From assembly GCA_031769625.1 (NCBI GenBank), contig JAUIMM010000126.1, positions 7,154,001 through 7,218,000 of the forward strand: a stretch of DNA of 64,000 bases. The letters run 5' to 3'. Positions 44,572 through 56,181 of the stretch are shown here, in pieces (position 1 is the stretch's first letter; the number at the start of each line of letters is the position of its first letter). Position numbers and translations under genes: made by a program. The notes under the pieces were generated by a model. That model was not told the origin of the DNA. It made no database searches and saw nothing but the letters and a program-made list of their open reading frames with translations. The stretch comes from Taudactylus pleione (lineage: Eukaryota; Chordata; Amphibia; Anura; Myobatrachidae).

Positions 44572-45960
44572 CCTGCAAAATTACTAACCTGGAAAGTTGT
44601 ATTTCTAACTGATATTACTTCAGTCAGGAGAGTGAGTGTACTGCAGGCATTATCGGCAGAGGAGCCTTATCTGAAAATCCTGCCGGACAGAGTTGTTCTG
44701 AGAACATAACCAACTTTCCTGCCAAAAGTAATGTTGACATTCCATTTGAATCAAGAGTTCATTTAATCTTCTTTTTTCCCTTAGGCCTAAAGATGAGAAA
44801 GTAGGAAAGTTGCACATGTTGGACTAGGTGAGGGGACAATAACTATCCATTTAGACAGGGTGAAGAAATTCTGTAAAACTAAGCATTTGTTTGTCCTGTC
44901 AGTGGGTGCAAGAAAAGGTTGTGCACTGACAACATAAACGATCGCAAGGTGGATTAGATAAGTGATCACACTTGTGTATTAAAAATATGGACATAGGGGC
45001 TTACTACTGAAAATTCTTGGTGTCTGGGCTGTCTGCCATTGCCTTGTCCCCATAATGTTTTATAACTACCTTTAGAGCTTAGCTTGTGGTTCCCCTTATA
45101 CTGTTTTTTCTTCTTAATTGGTATTGAGGCTGGCAGTAAATGCCCTGACTCCACACTTCTATCAGCTGTTTGAACATGCATGCATTTAGTATTGTTTCTT
45201 AAATATATTGGTTGCCCTCTTTTGGGCCTTTTATTGATGCGTTGTGTTCTTCGAGTTCTCTTCCACTGCTCAGTCTTTATATTGTTGTATGGATATCTTG
45301 GACACCTATATTTTGGTTTTCTTTGTACTTTTGGAGGCTGGCATTAGCAGTGCAGACTCAAACTTTACACTTTCTTTTGTTAAACTCATATAATATTATT
45401 TTTAATACTTGTTTTTACTGTTGGACTACTGGTGAATGCTCCCTAAAGCATGTATAGTGACCTAATATGTGGGTCATATTTGTTCTAAAATTTCCGGGTG
45501 GTCGACATGTAGACCGTTCTTCTTTGCCCATCCCCCCTGTTACGAGCCACCATGGCTTGCCTTGGCAAATTACTTCCGGCTGGCGGCTTCCTACCGGTCG
45601 CTAGGCAACTAGGTGCCTGGTGGCCGTGGGGGTTTGTGGGCTGACAGGAGCTTGAATGGAATACGTTCAGTGCTCCAGCTGCACGAGGTTCATGCAGTAA
45701 GGGGGCTTGTCTGGGGCTGGCCTCTGATTGGTTCCTCTCTCCTTTATATTCTAGTCAGTCCTACCAGACCCTGCTGGTTATAGCTCTTGTTTGCTGAGTT
45801 AGCTCCTGGTCCTTGTTCTTGTGTTCCTGCCAGTGGTCCTGTTGGTTCCAGTACCTGCATACTGAGTAGCTGGCCTCCAATTCATATCCTGCGCTGCTGG
45901 TTTGCCATCCTCCAGCTAGAATCCTGAGCTGCTGGCCTGCTACTACTCTACTCTACTCTA
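44572..45960 (+). repeat. Segmental duplicate of 48868-50255 (DIRS tail plus LTR start)
   Basis: From GGTTCCTGCAAA to CTGGCCTGCTACTACTCT the block matches 48868-50255 closely over about 1.39 kb. It contains the same tyrosine-recombinase relic and the same DIRS-to-LTR junction, so it was copied after the gypsy insertion. Its LTR part (from about 45540) stops at the start of the LTR minisatellite. Confidence 0.88.
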
Positions 45961-45977
45961 CTACTCTGGGGTTATTG

Positions 45978-46214
45978 AATAATTAAAATACATGCATCTG
46001 ATGGTACATGTGTATTTACAAACATGAAGGTATATACATATATAAAACATATATAAAAACACAATACTGTATGCATTAAAATCAATATGAACTTACAAAG
46101 CAAAATACTGCCAGTAAAAGAAAATATACATAAATATATTAGTCTCTCAAGTTTATGATCCAGACCATGAATAATGTCTCAGGTTGCACTCTTGATGTAT
46201 ATGTAGCCTCAATA
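45978..46214. repeat. Direct repeat X, copy 2
   Basis: Second copy of the 237-bp repeat at 44327, with few substitutions. After it the two flanks diverge. Confidence 0.9.
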
Positions 46215-46309
46215 GTTATAGTGATCTGCGTCACTACAGAAATAACTGGGCATTGTTTAGTTGGATTTAAAATGAAACACTCACCCAGCTTTGTCTCAGT
46301 CCTTTATAC

Positions 46310-46310
<1 letters not shown>

Positions 46311-46359
<49 letters not shown>

Positions 46360-46360
46360 C
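46311..46360. repeat. (TTA)n microsatellite
   Basis: About sixteen TTA units followed by TCCTTTATTTATATGGTGCC, a junction common at the tail of an interspersed repeat; the flanking 46361-46830 may belong to that repeat, which I cannot classify. Confidence 0.9.
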
Positions 46361-47199
46361 CTTTATTTATATGGTGCCACAAGGGTTCTGCAGCACCTCA
46401 AAGTACATAAACAAATGAACAAACACAAAGATAGCAACTTACAGTATAAAACAATGCAGGACAAGGACATGGTTTATATACATTGCTGCATTAGCAGTCA
46501 TAACACACAAAAATAAGTAGCAGGGCATCAGATACCAAGTGTTCAGTGCCCTTGTGGGGGGTTTGGAGTAGATGATCATATGAGTGAGGGAAGGAGAAGC
46601 ACATGAGGGAAGAAGACCCTGATCGTTAGAGCTTACACTTTAAAGGGGAGCAGTAGACAGACAAGAGTGACACAGATGGGGTAGACAGGAAGAAGCATGG
46701 AGAAGCATATTAGAATGAGAGCTGGAAGGCTTTAATGAAGAAGTGAGTTTTCAGAGCCCGTTAGAAGATTTCTAGAGAGGTGGAGAGTCTGAGTGGGGTT
46801 TATCCTCAATGCTGTAAGCAGTCTTTATTTTCCCCAGCTCATGGATCCCATCTGTATGGTAGGTTATGCTGTAGTTTGCGCTAAGTATAGTGCGCTGCTG
46901 TCCATTTTCTGGTGAATCTTGTCTGCTAGTATGAGTGTGGAACATAACATATCATTTTGAAAAGGATATGCCAGCAAAATACAGCCATAACCATGTGAGG
47001 GACAAGGACATTGGAGTAGGTTTTATAATAAGAAGTTAGAATACCAAAAGGCCCGGTATCCTTGGATGGTTGTTGCATTTTAAAAGCTGCAACCACTTGT
47101 TCCTATGTGATGAGTGCATTTAATTTGTTAGCAGAGTTCCAATCATGTTAAGGAAGGTGTCAGGTACCTAGATATTTGAGAGAGGGGCTGTGGATTAAG

Positions 47200-49790
47200 G
47201 CTGTTGTGCACTTTTGGAGGTTATAAAAGGATTTCTTCATTGCTACTTAATGGCAGCCATTACTCAGGAATTATGTCCCATTCCCCCAGTTTAGACAAGA
47301 AGGTGTTTGCCAGGTACCACCCACCTAGAGTATATACCTGTCTACCTTTTGGGCTGGCAACGTCGCCAAGGATGTTTACAAAAGGTTCTTGTACCCCTTA
47401 TAGTCCATCTGAGAACATAACGGATAGCAGTCTGGCCATATCTAGGTGATTTACTGATTCCAGGAAAATCAAGAGAGGTGGTGAAGAATGCTTTAGACAA
47501 AACAATAGAATTTTCTCAGTTTCATGGCTGGATAATGAATTGGGAGAAAAGCCAATTAAGTCCAGTACAACAAATACAGTTTAGATGTTCAGGTGGATAT
47601 TTTTTCAGTACACGCTCATGCTATCCGAAAAAAGGAGCAGCAAAATTCTAGAGTTGGCTGCATTGGTGAAAACATGCAACATAGTACCACTACACTTAGG
47701 GCTTTGTCTTCTTGGAATGATGTTCTCAACCATAAACAAAGTTCCATGGGCAAGATGGAGAATGAGGAAATTGCAGTGGAACATATTAAAATGCACCCGA
47801 AAAGGACTTCCTTTATATTATAAAATAGAATTGGAACAAACCATGAAAGAGTCTCTATCCTGGTGGGCAAATACAAAATTAAACAGCCAGGCAACGTCAT
47901 TATCAGAACATCAGTGTCTGTTATTAATAACAGGAGAAGTTGGTCTCTTTAAGTCAATGAGAGGTGAAAGCAGTTTGAAAAACAATAAATTGCTTTCAGA
48001 ATTGGTTGGAAGGAAGGCATATTTCAGACATGGCAGTTGTGGCATACTTAAATTGTCGTGGTGGCACCAAGAGTCGGATGTTAATGAGAGAAGAAGCAGA
48101 TATTACAGAGTGGGCAGAAAGACACAATAGAAATGTTTGGTTGTACAGAAATATACTTGATGGCTCCACATCAGAACATGAAAGTACCTCGCTTTTTTTC
48201 CCAATACCATCTGGCCCAAACAAGTGATGTAGATGCATTTTCACTACCATGGAAGTTCAAGCTGGGTATGTATTCCCACCATTTCTCATTATACCTCGCT
48301 CTCTAAAGAAGATTAGAAAGGAGCAAGTGGAAGTAATAACAATTCCTCATTACTGGTCAAGAAGAGCATGGTTCTCAACTGTAATTAAGATGGCAGTGAA
48401 GGAACCATGGATATTACCGGTCAATCTGGGATTATTGCATCAGGGTCCGTTGCTCCACCTGCATTTGCAGACATTTAATTTGTCGGTGTGCAGATTGATT
48501 GGAAATTATTGAAACAGTAAGGTTTATCTGACCAAGTGATTCAGCTTCTTATGCAAGAAACAAAAGTATATTCATGGGTATATTACAGGATATGGAGAAC
48601 CTTCATTTTCTAGGCAGATTCTAAGTTTGATGTTATGAAGGCCAAAACATCTTAAAGTTTTGCAGTTTCTGCTTGATGGCTTTATGAATGGTCGAGCGGT
48701 GTTGACTATGAAGATACAGATAAAAGCACAGAAGACATTTGGTCAAAAAAAACTCCAAGCTATGAAGAGAGTATGGCCACAAGTTAGATCAATGTTAACT
48801 CCATGGGATCTAAACTTGAAATTAAATGCATTAATGTTACCTACATTTGAGCACCTGTAGGAGGTTCCTGCAAATTTACTAACCTGGAAAGTTGTATTTC
48901 TAACTGATATTACTTCAGTCAGGAGAGTGAGTGTACTGCAGGTATTATGGGCAGAGGAGCCTTATCTGAAAATCCTGCCGGACAGATTTGTTCTGAGAAC
49001 ATAACCAACTTTCCTGCCAAAAGTAATGTTGACATTCCATTTGAATCAAGAGTTCATTTAGCCATCTTTTTTTCCCTTAGGCCTAAAGATGAGAAAGTAG
49101 GAAAGTTGCACATGTTGGACTTGGTGAGGGGACAATAACTATCCATTTAGACAGGGTGAAGAAATTCTGTAAAACTAAGCATTTGTTTGTCCTGTCAGTG
49201 GGTGCAAGAAAAGGTTGTGCACTGACAACATAAACGATCGCAAGGTGGATTAGATAAGTGATCACACTTGTGTATTAAAAATATGGACATAGGGGCTTAC
49301 TACTGAAAAGTCTTGATCTCTGGGCTGTCTGCCATTGCCTTGTCCCCATAATGTTTTATAACTACCTTTAGAGCTTAGCTTGTGGTTCCCCTTATACTGT
49401 TTTTTTTTCTTAATTGGTATTGAGGCTGGCAGTAAATGCCCTGACTCCACACTTCTATCAGCTGTTTGAACATGTATGCATTTAGTATTGTTTCTTAAAT
49501 ATATTGGTTGCCCTCTTTTGGGCCTTTTATTGATGCGTTGTGTTCTCCGAGTTCTCTTCCACTGCCCAGTCTTTATATTGTTGTATGGATATCTTGGACA
49601 CCTATATTTTGGTTTTCTTTGTACTTTTGGAGGCTGGCATTAGCAGTGCAGACTCAAACTTTACACTTTCTTTTGTTAAACTCATATAATATTATTTTTA
49701 ATACTTGTTTTTACTGTTGGACTACTGGTGAATGCTCCCTAAAGCATGTATAGTGACCTAATATGTGGGTCATATTTGTTCTAAAATTTA
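47200..49790 (+). pseudogene. DIRS-type retrotransposon relic (RT, RNase H, tyrosine recombinase)
   Basis: Plus-strand pieces in the DIRS order: reverse transcriptase with YTCLPFGLATSPRMFTK (about 47325-47380) and FSQFHGWIMNWEKSQLSP (about 47515-47570); RNase H with VVAYLNCRGGTKSR (about 48017) ; then a tyrosine-recombinase domain with LTDITSVRRVSVLQV (about 48900-48945), including the conserved Arg, EEPYLKILPDR, and KHLFVLSVGARKG (about 49180). Multiple stops and shifts. The family integrates via a tyrosine recombinase instead of a DDE integrase. The tail (48868 onward) was duplicated to 44572. Confidence 0.8.
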
Positions 49791-49833
49791 CAGGTGGTCG
49801 ACATGTAGACCTTTTTTCTTTGCCTATCCCCCC

Positions 49834-52347
49834 TGTTACGAGCCACCGTGGCTTGTCTTGGCTGCGTCCCAATCACTTCCGGCTGGCGGCTTCCTGCCGG
49901 TCGCTAGCCAACTGGACACCCGGTGGCCGTGGGAGTTTGTGGGCTGACAGGAGCTTGAATGAAAGATGTTCAGTGCTCCAGCTGCACGAGGTTCATGCAA
50001 TAAGGGGGCTTGTCTGGGGCTGGCCTCTGATTGGTTCATCTCTCTTTTATATTCTATTCAGTCCTACGACACCCTGCTGGTTATAGCTCTTGCTTGATGA
50101 GTTAGCTCCTGGTCCTAGTTCTTGTGTTCCTGCCAGTGGTCCTGTTGGTTCCAGTACCTGCATACTGAGTAACTGGCCTCCGATTCATATCCTGCTCTGC
50201 TGGTTTGCCATCCTCCAGCTAGAATCCTGAGCAGCTGGCCTGCTACTACTCTGACTTGTATCCTGCATTGCTGGTTCTGTCATTCTCCACCTAGAATCCT
50301 GAGTAGCTGGCCTGCTACAACTCCGATTCATGTCCTGCATTGCTGGTTCTGCCATCCTCCAGCTATAATCCATAGTTGCTGGCCTGCCACAACTCCAATT
50401 CGTATCCTGCATTGATGGTTCTGCCATCCTCCAGCTACAATCCTGAGTAGCTGGCCTGCTACAACTCTGATTCATATCCTGCAGTGCTGGTTTGTCATCC
50501 TCCAGCTAGAATCCTGAGTAGCTTATCTACTACAACCCAGATTCATATTCTGCATTGCTGATTCTGCTAAACTCCAGCTAGTGCTCTGCTTGCTAACACC
50601 GTGTCTGCCTAATTTCATGTTTCTGTACTAGTACTGAGTGACCCAGCCAGAGGGCTGCGACCTGCCATCAGACGCTGTGAAGTCTAAACTTCTTTGTTAT
50701 GGGTCCCTGGTGAAAAACGCTGGTGGGTTAGACTCCGCGCCTCCGGTCTGGGTCTCTGCCAACACTTTAGTGCTAGCCTTAGAGTCCTCAGTCAGTATCA
50801 ATTATGGCTAGTACTGTTGCACTCAGCCTTTTACACATCGAGGACAACGAACAAATTAACCTGGCCTAAGTAACCCTAAGGGGTAAATGTACTAACAATT
50901 GAGTTTGGTCGAGTTAGCAATCTCTGGAGAGTTTGGCCATTTTTTCCCACTCGCAAAGCTACTAATGTCAAACTTAGGAGAGAAATCTCCTTTACTACAG
51001 GAAAAGTCTGGAGAGTTAGCAAACTCTCTCCAAATCACCATCAGCCAAACTCGAGTACATTTTCACTAGTGAAGATAGGATTTGGGAATCTACCAAGATG
51101 GGAGTTTCAAAACTCTCACGAAAATGGACAAAACTCATGTCCAAATTTGTGAAATCAATTCACCTGCCTGTGAGCTGCAAGTTCAGCAGAAACATACACA
51201 GAAGAGTGTGATCCAAGTATGTGTATGTTTCTGCCTGTAAATAGCCAAAAAAGGAGTGAACTGTTAAAAAAAAATGACGTAGTGGCCCCCCCAAAAAAGC
51301 AGAACTAGCCCTGGGCTACTCAGCCAGTCTTGGTTCCTAAAAATATGGGGTAAAAATTAGTAGGGTTACCCGTATTTTAGGAACCAGTACTGGGCTGCTG
51401 AGCCTGTCCTGGTTTTAAAATAGGGGGGGGAAATTGCATAGGGGTCCCCCTATTTTTAAAAGCAGCACCGGACTCAAATCCAGCTTGGGTGTAATGCCAC
51501 AGCCAGGGGACCCTAGCCAAAGCATTATCACCCCAAGCTGGGGATCTCAGAGGAGGTGGGGACCCCCCATAAAGGGGTCTCCCCTTTCCCAAGCACCCCA
51601 GGCTTAGTCTGAAGCCTGGGACTCTTCCCTGCACCCCTGGGATGCTCGGGAGCGGGGGAACCCCTTTATTGGGGGGTCCCCACCTCCCCTGAGATCCACG
51701 GCTTGGGCCGACCGGCTTGGGGTGATAATACTTTGGCTGGAGTGATCTAGTGATAGGGTCCCCTGGCTGTGGCATTACACCCTGGCTGAATTTGAGCCTA
51801 GTGCTGATTTTAAATATAGGGGAACCTCTATGAAATTTTTTCCCCTATTTTTAAAACCAGGACTGGGTCAGCAGCCCAGTGCTGGTTCCTAATATATGGG
51901 GTAACCCTAATAATTTTTTACCGCATATTTTTAGGAGCTAGGACTGGCTGAGCACCATGGCTGGTTATGCTTTTTGGGGGGCCTTACATAATTATTTTTT
52001 AAATATTAACCTTTTTTTACAGTTACAACCCACAAGCAGCCTTCACATATCTTACTGATATGTGCAGGCTGCTTGTTTGGAAGAGTTTAGCTGAGAGAAA
52101 ACACTTCAAACTTGGGTGAGTAATCTCTATCTAAACTTGCTACTAAGGGGAGATATCTCGATCTGCTTCACCATCGGCCAACTCGGTCATAGCTTAACTC
52201 ACTTCTTAGTAAATTTGTGAGTTTCAGAAGCATCAAATCACCCAAGTTACGGCAATGCAAATCGAGTTGAAAAAAAAAACTCAGACTTGATTCTTAGTAA
52301 ATTTACCTCTAAGGGTCTCTCAAAGATTCATCCAGGTGATCGTAACA
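49834..52347 (+). repeat. 5' LTR, interrupted by a Harbinger MITE
   Basis: TGTTACGAGCC to GATCGTAACA. Without the 1.43-kb MITE it is about 1.08 kb. It contains a minisatellite of about 70 bp (CTGAGTAGCTGGCCTGCTAC) at 50180-50560. Homologous to 56182-57846 with clear divergence, so the insertion is not recent. Confidence 0.85.
50880..52309. mobile_element. 1.43-kb fold-back Harbinger MITE in the 5' LTR
   Basis: The ends GGGGTAAATGTACTAA and (reverse complement) GAGGTAAATTTACTAA are flanked by TAA at 50877-50879 and 52310-52312. The two halves are reverse complements over much of their length: words such as CAGTACTGGGCTGCTGAGCC near 51390 return inverted near 51860. The whole element could fold into one long hairpin with a centre near 51600. 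This is a different Harbinger family from the GGCCCTCATTCAG one. Confidence 0.9.
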
Positions 52348-52392
52348 TTATAACTGGCCCTACACTGAGAAGCCATTGAGAGTTGAATCCTA

Positions 52393-53256
52393 AAATGGAA
52401 CCAACTGCTCAGAACCCAGCACAAATTCTCACTGGTCAGATTCAAGGATTGACCCAGAGACTCTCCATCCAAGTGGCCTCTCAAGAAAATCTAATTAGGG
52501 CAGTTTCTCCATGGAGTTAAAGAACATAAAAGATAATCTCCCAGATCAGTTCTCCAGAGATCGCAAGCAATTTTTTCATTTTCATGAAAGCTGCAAATTA
52601 TATTTCAAACTCCGACTGCAATCCTCCGATACCGAAGCTCAGTGGGTAGGGATTATCATCTGTTTTTTAAAAGGAGATCCACAAACTTGGACCTTCAGTT
52701 TACAACCAGGTTGTGAAGCACTTCAGTCTGTAAATGCTTTCTTTACCACAATGGGACTCCTTATGATGATCCCTACAAAGCAGCATCCACTGAAGAATAT
52801 CTCTGAGCACTCAGGCAAGAGTGGAACCCTGCCGAGAATTATTGTACCGAATTCAGAAGATGGGCAGTGGATTCTGGGTGGAATGACCAAGCTCTTAAAA
52901 GCAAATTTAGGTTTGGTCTCTCTGAACAGATCAAAGATGGCCTTATCCAATATCCCATTCCAGAAACATTGGACAGCCTTATGCAATTGGCCATCCGAGT
53001 GGATAGTCATTTCCTGGAATGGAAAAAAAAAAAAGAGGTCAAGTTGTCACCTGCTTGTCCTTCTGGCTCTGACTTTACTGAGGATTTGAGTGAGCCCATG
53101 CAGCTTGCAGCCTTCCACCTATACACAGAGGAGAAGAGTAGAAGATGTACCCAAGGTCTTTGCCTATATTGCAGTGAAAAAGGACACAGTGTTAAAGTTT
53201 GTCCTCAGAACTCAGTAAAAGACAAAGCCTACGTGAAGTCGGAGGGATTCACCTAG
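52393..53256 (+). pseudogene. gypsy gag relic
   Basis: Starts ATG GAA CCA ACT about 45 bp after the LTR. A capsid-like region survives in pieces (FRFGLSEQIKDGLIQYP, LDSLMQLAIRVDSHFLEW), followed by the CCHC zinc knuckle CLYCSEKGHSVKVCP near 53160-53205, the nucleic-acid-binding motif of gag. Several frame changes occur between 52500 and 52870. Confidence 0.85.
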
Positions 53257-54893
53257 GTTTATCAACCATCTTGCCCTCTAATTCCATCTTAGTTCAGGCC
53301 AAAGTTTCGAACCTGGGAAGAAGAGCTGCTGTCTCGGCCTTCTTAGATAGTGGGGCTGCCAGGAATTTAATGGATTCCACTTTTGCCTCTTATTTTAACA
53401 TTCCCATTGAGAAATTAGAATCAGCTATCGCTATCTGTGGGCTTGTTGGTACTGTAATTCTTATATTAACAAAAAAGTTTCTTCTCAGACCCAGCCACTC
53501 CAGTTAACTGTAGGGGCAATTCATTAAAAAAATATAAGTTTCTTCTTAATTTCCTTTAGCTCCAATAGTTCTTGGGTTACTGTGGCTCAGAAAACACAAC
53601 CCTGTGGTGGACTGGAGGTCTGGAGAAATTGTTTTCTGGGGTTCAGATTGTGGTTCACATTTCCTTATCCTGCCAGTACGGATACTGCAGCCTGTTTCCA
53701 AAACTCTGCTGGAACTATATCGGGACTTCCAGGATGTCTTCTCCATAAAAGAGGCAGATGTTCTTCCTCCACATCGACCTTACAACTGCCCCAATGACCT
53801 TGTACCCAATGCTAAACTTCCAAAAGGAAGACTGTACGCTCTCTGTTCCTGAATCACAAGCCATGGATCAGTACATCCAAGAAAACCTGGCATAAGGCTT
53901 TAATCGTCCTTCAAGGTCTCCAGTAGGAGCTGGATTCTTTTTTGTAGCCAAAAAACATGGCTTATTATGCTCTTGTAATCAACTACAGGGCCTTTAATAC
54001 AAGATCACCATAAAAACTCATAACCTCTTCCTCCTATATCCATGCTTTTCGATCAGCTTCAAGAAGCAGTCATTTTTTCTAAAATTGATTTATGAGGAGC
54101 ATACAGTTTTGTTTGGATTGAGAAAGGGGACGAATAGAAGACTGCTTTTAATACTCACTCAGGGCACTATTAGTATTTGGTAATGCTGTTCAGTCCAATG
54201 CTCCAGCAGTATGTCAAGAATTTATCAATGATGTCCTATGAGAATTCCTTGGCAAATTCATTGTGGTTTTCTTGGATGACATCTTAATCTATTCCTGGTC
54301 TTTGCTGGAACATCAATGTCACGTGAAGATGGTCCTCCAAAGGTTAAGTGAACATGAACTTTTTGCCAAGTTGAAGAAGTGCGAGTTTCAGGTGGAAGTG
54401 GTGTCTTTTTTGGGTTACGTTATTTCCCCTAGAGGCTTCTCCATGGATCCGAAAAAACTTCAAGCTGTACTTAATTGGGCAAGTCCTTCTAATCTTAAAG
54501 CAATCCGTTTTCTTGGGTGCGCAAATTATTACCGAAGATTCATTGATTCTCTTTGTAGCTCCTATTGTTGAATTTGACCAAGAAAGGAGCAGATACCCAA
54601 TGCTGGTTACCTCAAGCGATTCAGGCTTTTGAAATCTTAAAAGAGCATTTTTGTCTGCACCAGTTCTACGACACCCTAATGTGGATGTTACTTTTCTGGT
54701 TGAAGTTGATGCCTCAGAAGTGGGATCAGGAGCTGTCCTTTTTTAAAGAGATCCTACGGACTTGAAAATCCATCCATTTGCTTTCCACTCCCAAAAGTTT
54801 TCCTCTGCTGAGAGGAATTATCATGTGGGAAACCGAGCACTCCTTGCCATTACATGGGCTTTTGAGGATTGGCATCATTGGTTGGAGCATATG
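53257..54893 (+). pseudogene. gypsy protease, reverse transcriptase and RNase H relic
   Basis: The protease active-site region is AFLDSGAARNLMD (about 53335-53375). The RT polymerase motif is VVFLDDILIYS (54263-54295), with the KLKKCEFQVEVVSFLGYVIS and FLGCANYYRRFI blocks after it. RNase H continues with [20 protein letters not shown] (about 54783-54840). Numerous stops (for example after 54571) and shifts. The reading ends abruptly at about 54893 inside RNase H where the next insertion begins. Confidence 0.87.
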
Positions 54894-55525
54894 CATTGCA
54901 ATGCGCGAACCAGCCAATGTGATCGCAGTGACTTTGCAAACCCATCGCAGAGTGATTGACAGGTAGTGCCATTTGTGGGTGGTAACGGAGGGTGGTCAGC
55001 CGAACGCAGATGTGCCAGTGGGTTTGAACGCCATTGCAGGGGCTTGCATAAATTATCCACTGCGATGCCCTGCGCAGCCCGAGGTTTAATAGCGTGCATC
55101 GAAGTTATCAATTTGCCTACTATACCTTTCACACATCCGTAATGTTTAGCAAGACTGCAAAACCATCGGTACAGTCGAGTACCATAGCATCCTAATGCAC
55201 ACTTGCACAAGCCCTAACTTTACTCAGAAATTGCTAATTTCCACGCTATCAGGTTGCATAGGCCATCGCAGTGGATAATTTATGCACGCCCATGTAATGG
55301 CGTTGAAATGCACTGGCATGTCTGCGTTTGCCTGACCACCCCCTCGTTACTACCCACAAACGTCACTTCCTTTCAATCACTCTGCGATGGGTCTGCGTAG
55401 TCACTGCGATCACAGTCCTGAGCATAATGGCTAGTTTGCGCACTGCGATGCATATGCATGCGTAGTATACAACAATCAGCCGATTGTGTGGATTATCGCA
55501 GTTGCGTACAGTACTGAATTAGGTC
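54894..55525. mobile_element. Partial Harbinger-type element replacing part of pol
   Basis: The right end (TACTGAATTAGGTCC at 55511-55525) matches the GGACCTAATTCAG-type terminus of this window's Harbinger MITEs, and the body is rich in TGCGATGG/CATCGCAG words. No left terminus is present, and the gypsy reading resumes beyond it in the integrase, about 1 kb of pol further on. So the insertion was followed by a deletion that removed its left end and the first part of integrase. Confidence 0.65.
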
Positions 55526-56181
55526 CAATATCTTCGTTGCTTTGTTTCTAAATGCCGTAACAATTGGTCTAAGTATCTGCCTATGGCTAAATTCTCATAC
55601 AATAATTCCTGTCATTCTGCATCCAAGATATCACAATTTTTCTGCAATTTTGGATATCACCCTAAAGCCAATGCTTTTGATCCATTACAGAAACAAGCGG
55701 GGACTTCCTGTCTGGAGTGCCATTTGAGGGTAATCTGGAAGAAAGTGCATCTAACATCTAAAGAGAGCTTCATTTTGGTCAAAAATGTTTTGACAAGCAC
55801 AGAAGACCTTGTACGGTTAAGGTGGGAGACATGGCTTGGCTATCGACTCAAAATATCAGACTTTGTCAACCATCTCAAAGTTGGATCCTAAATTCATTAG
55901 ACTTATCCTGATTATTGGACAAATTAATCCAGTGGCCTTTCAATTGCTTGGGTCCCTTAAATTCAATAGCATATTTCATCATTCTCTCCTTAAACCAGCC
56001 TTTCTTTCCGTCAAAGTCAGGACTGGCCATGTCCAGATCTTGGACTCCAGACTGGTTTATGGACATGTTAAGTTCTTGTTCCACTGGAAAGGCTACGGTC
56101 CTCAAAGAAAGCCTTTGTTAAAGAGTTTCCATGGAAGCTGAGTCCTAAGGGTTCATTGACCCCTTCTCAAGGGTGGGGAAC
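55526..56181 (+). pseudogene. gypsy integrase end and chromodomain relic
   Basis: Begins in the C-terminal integrase (QYLRCFVSKCRNNWSKYLPM, then KFSYNNSCHSASKISQFFCN), then HHSLLKPAF near 55978 and the chromodomain piece with ILDSRLVYGHVKFLFHWKGYG (about 56038-56100 in one frame). An AAGGGTGGGGAAC purine tract directly before the 3' LTR is the expected plus-strand primer. Confidence 0.83.
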
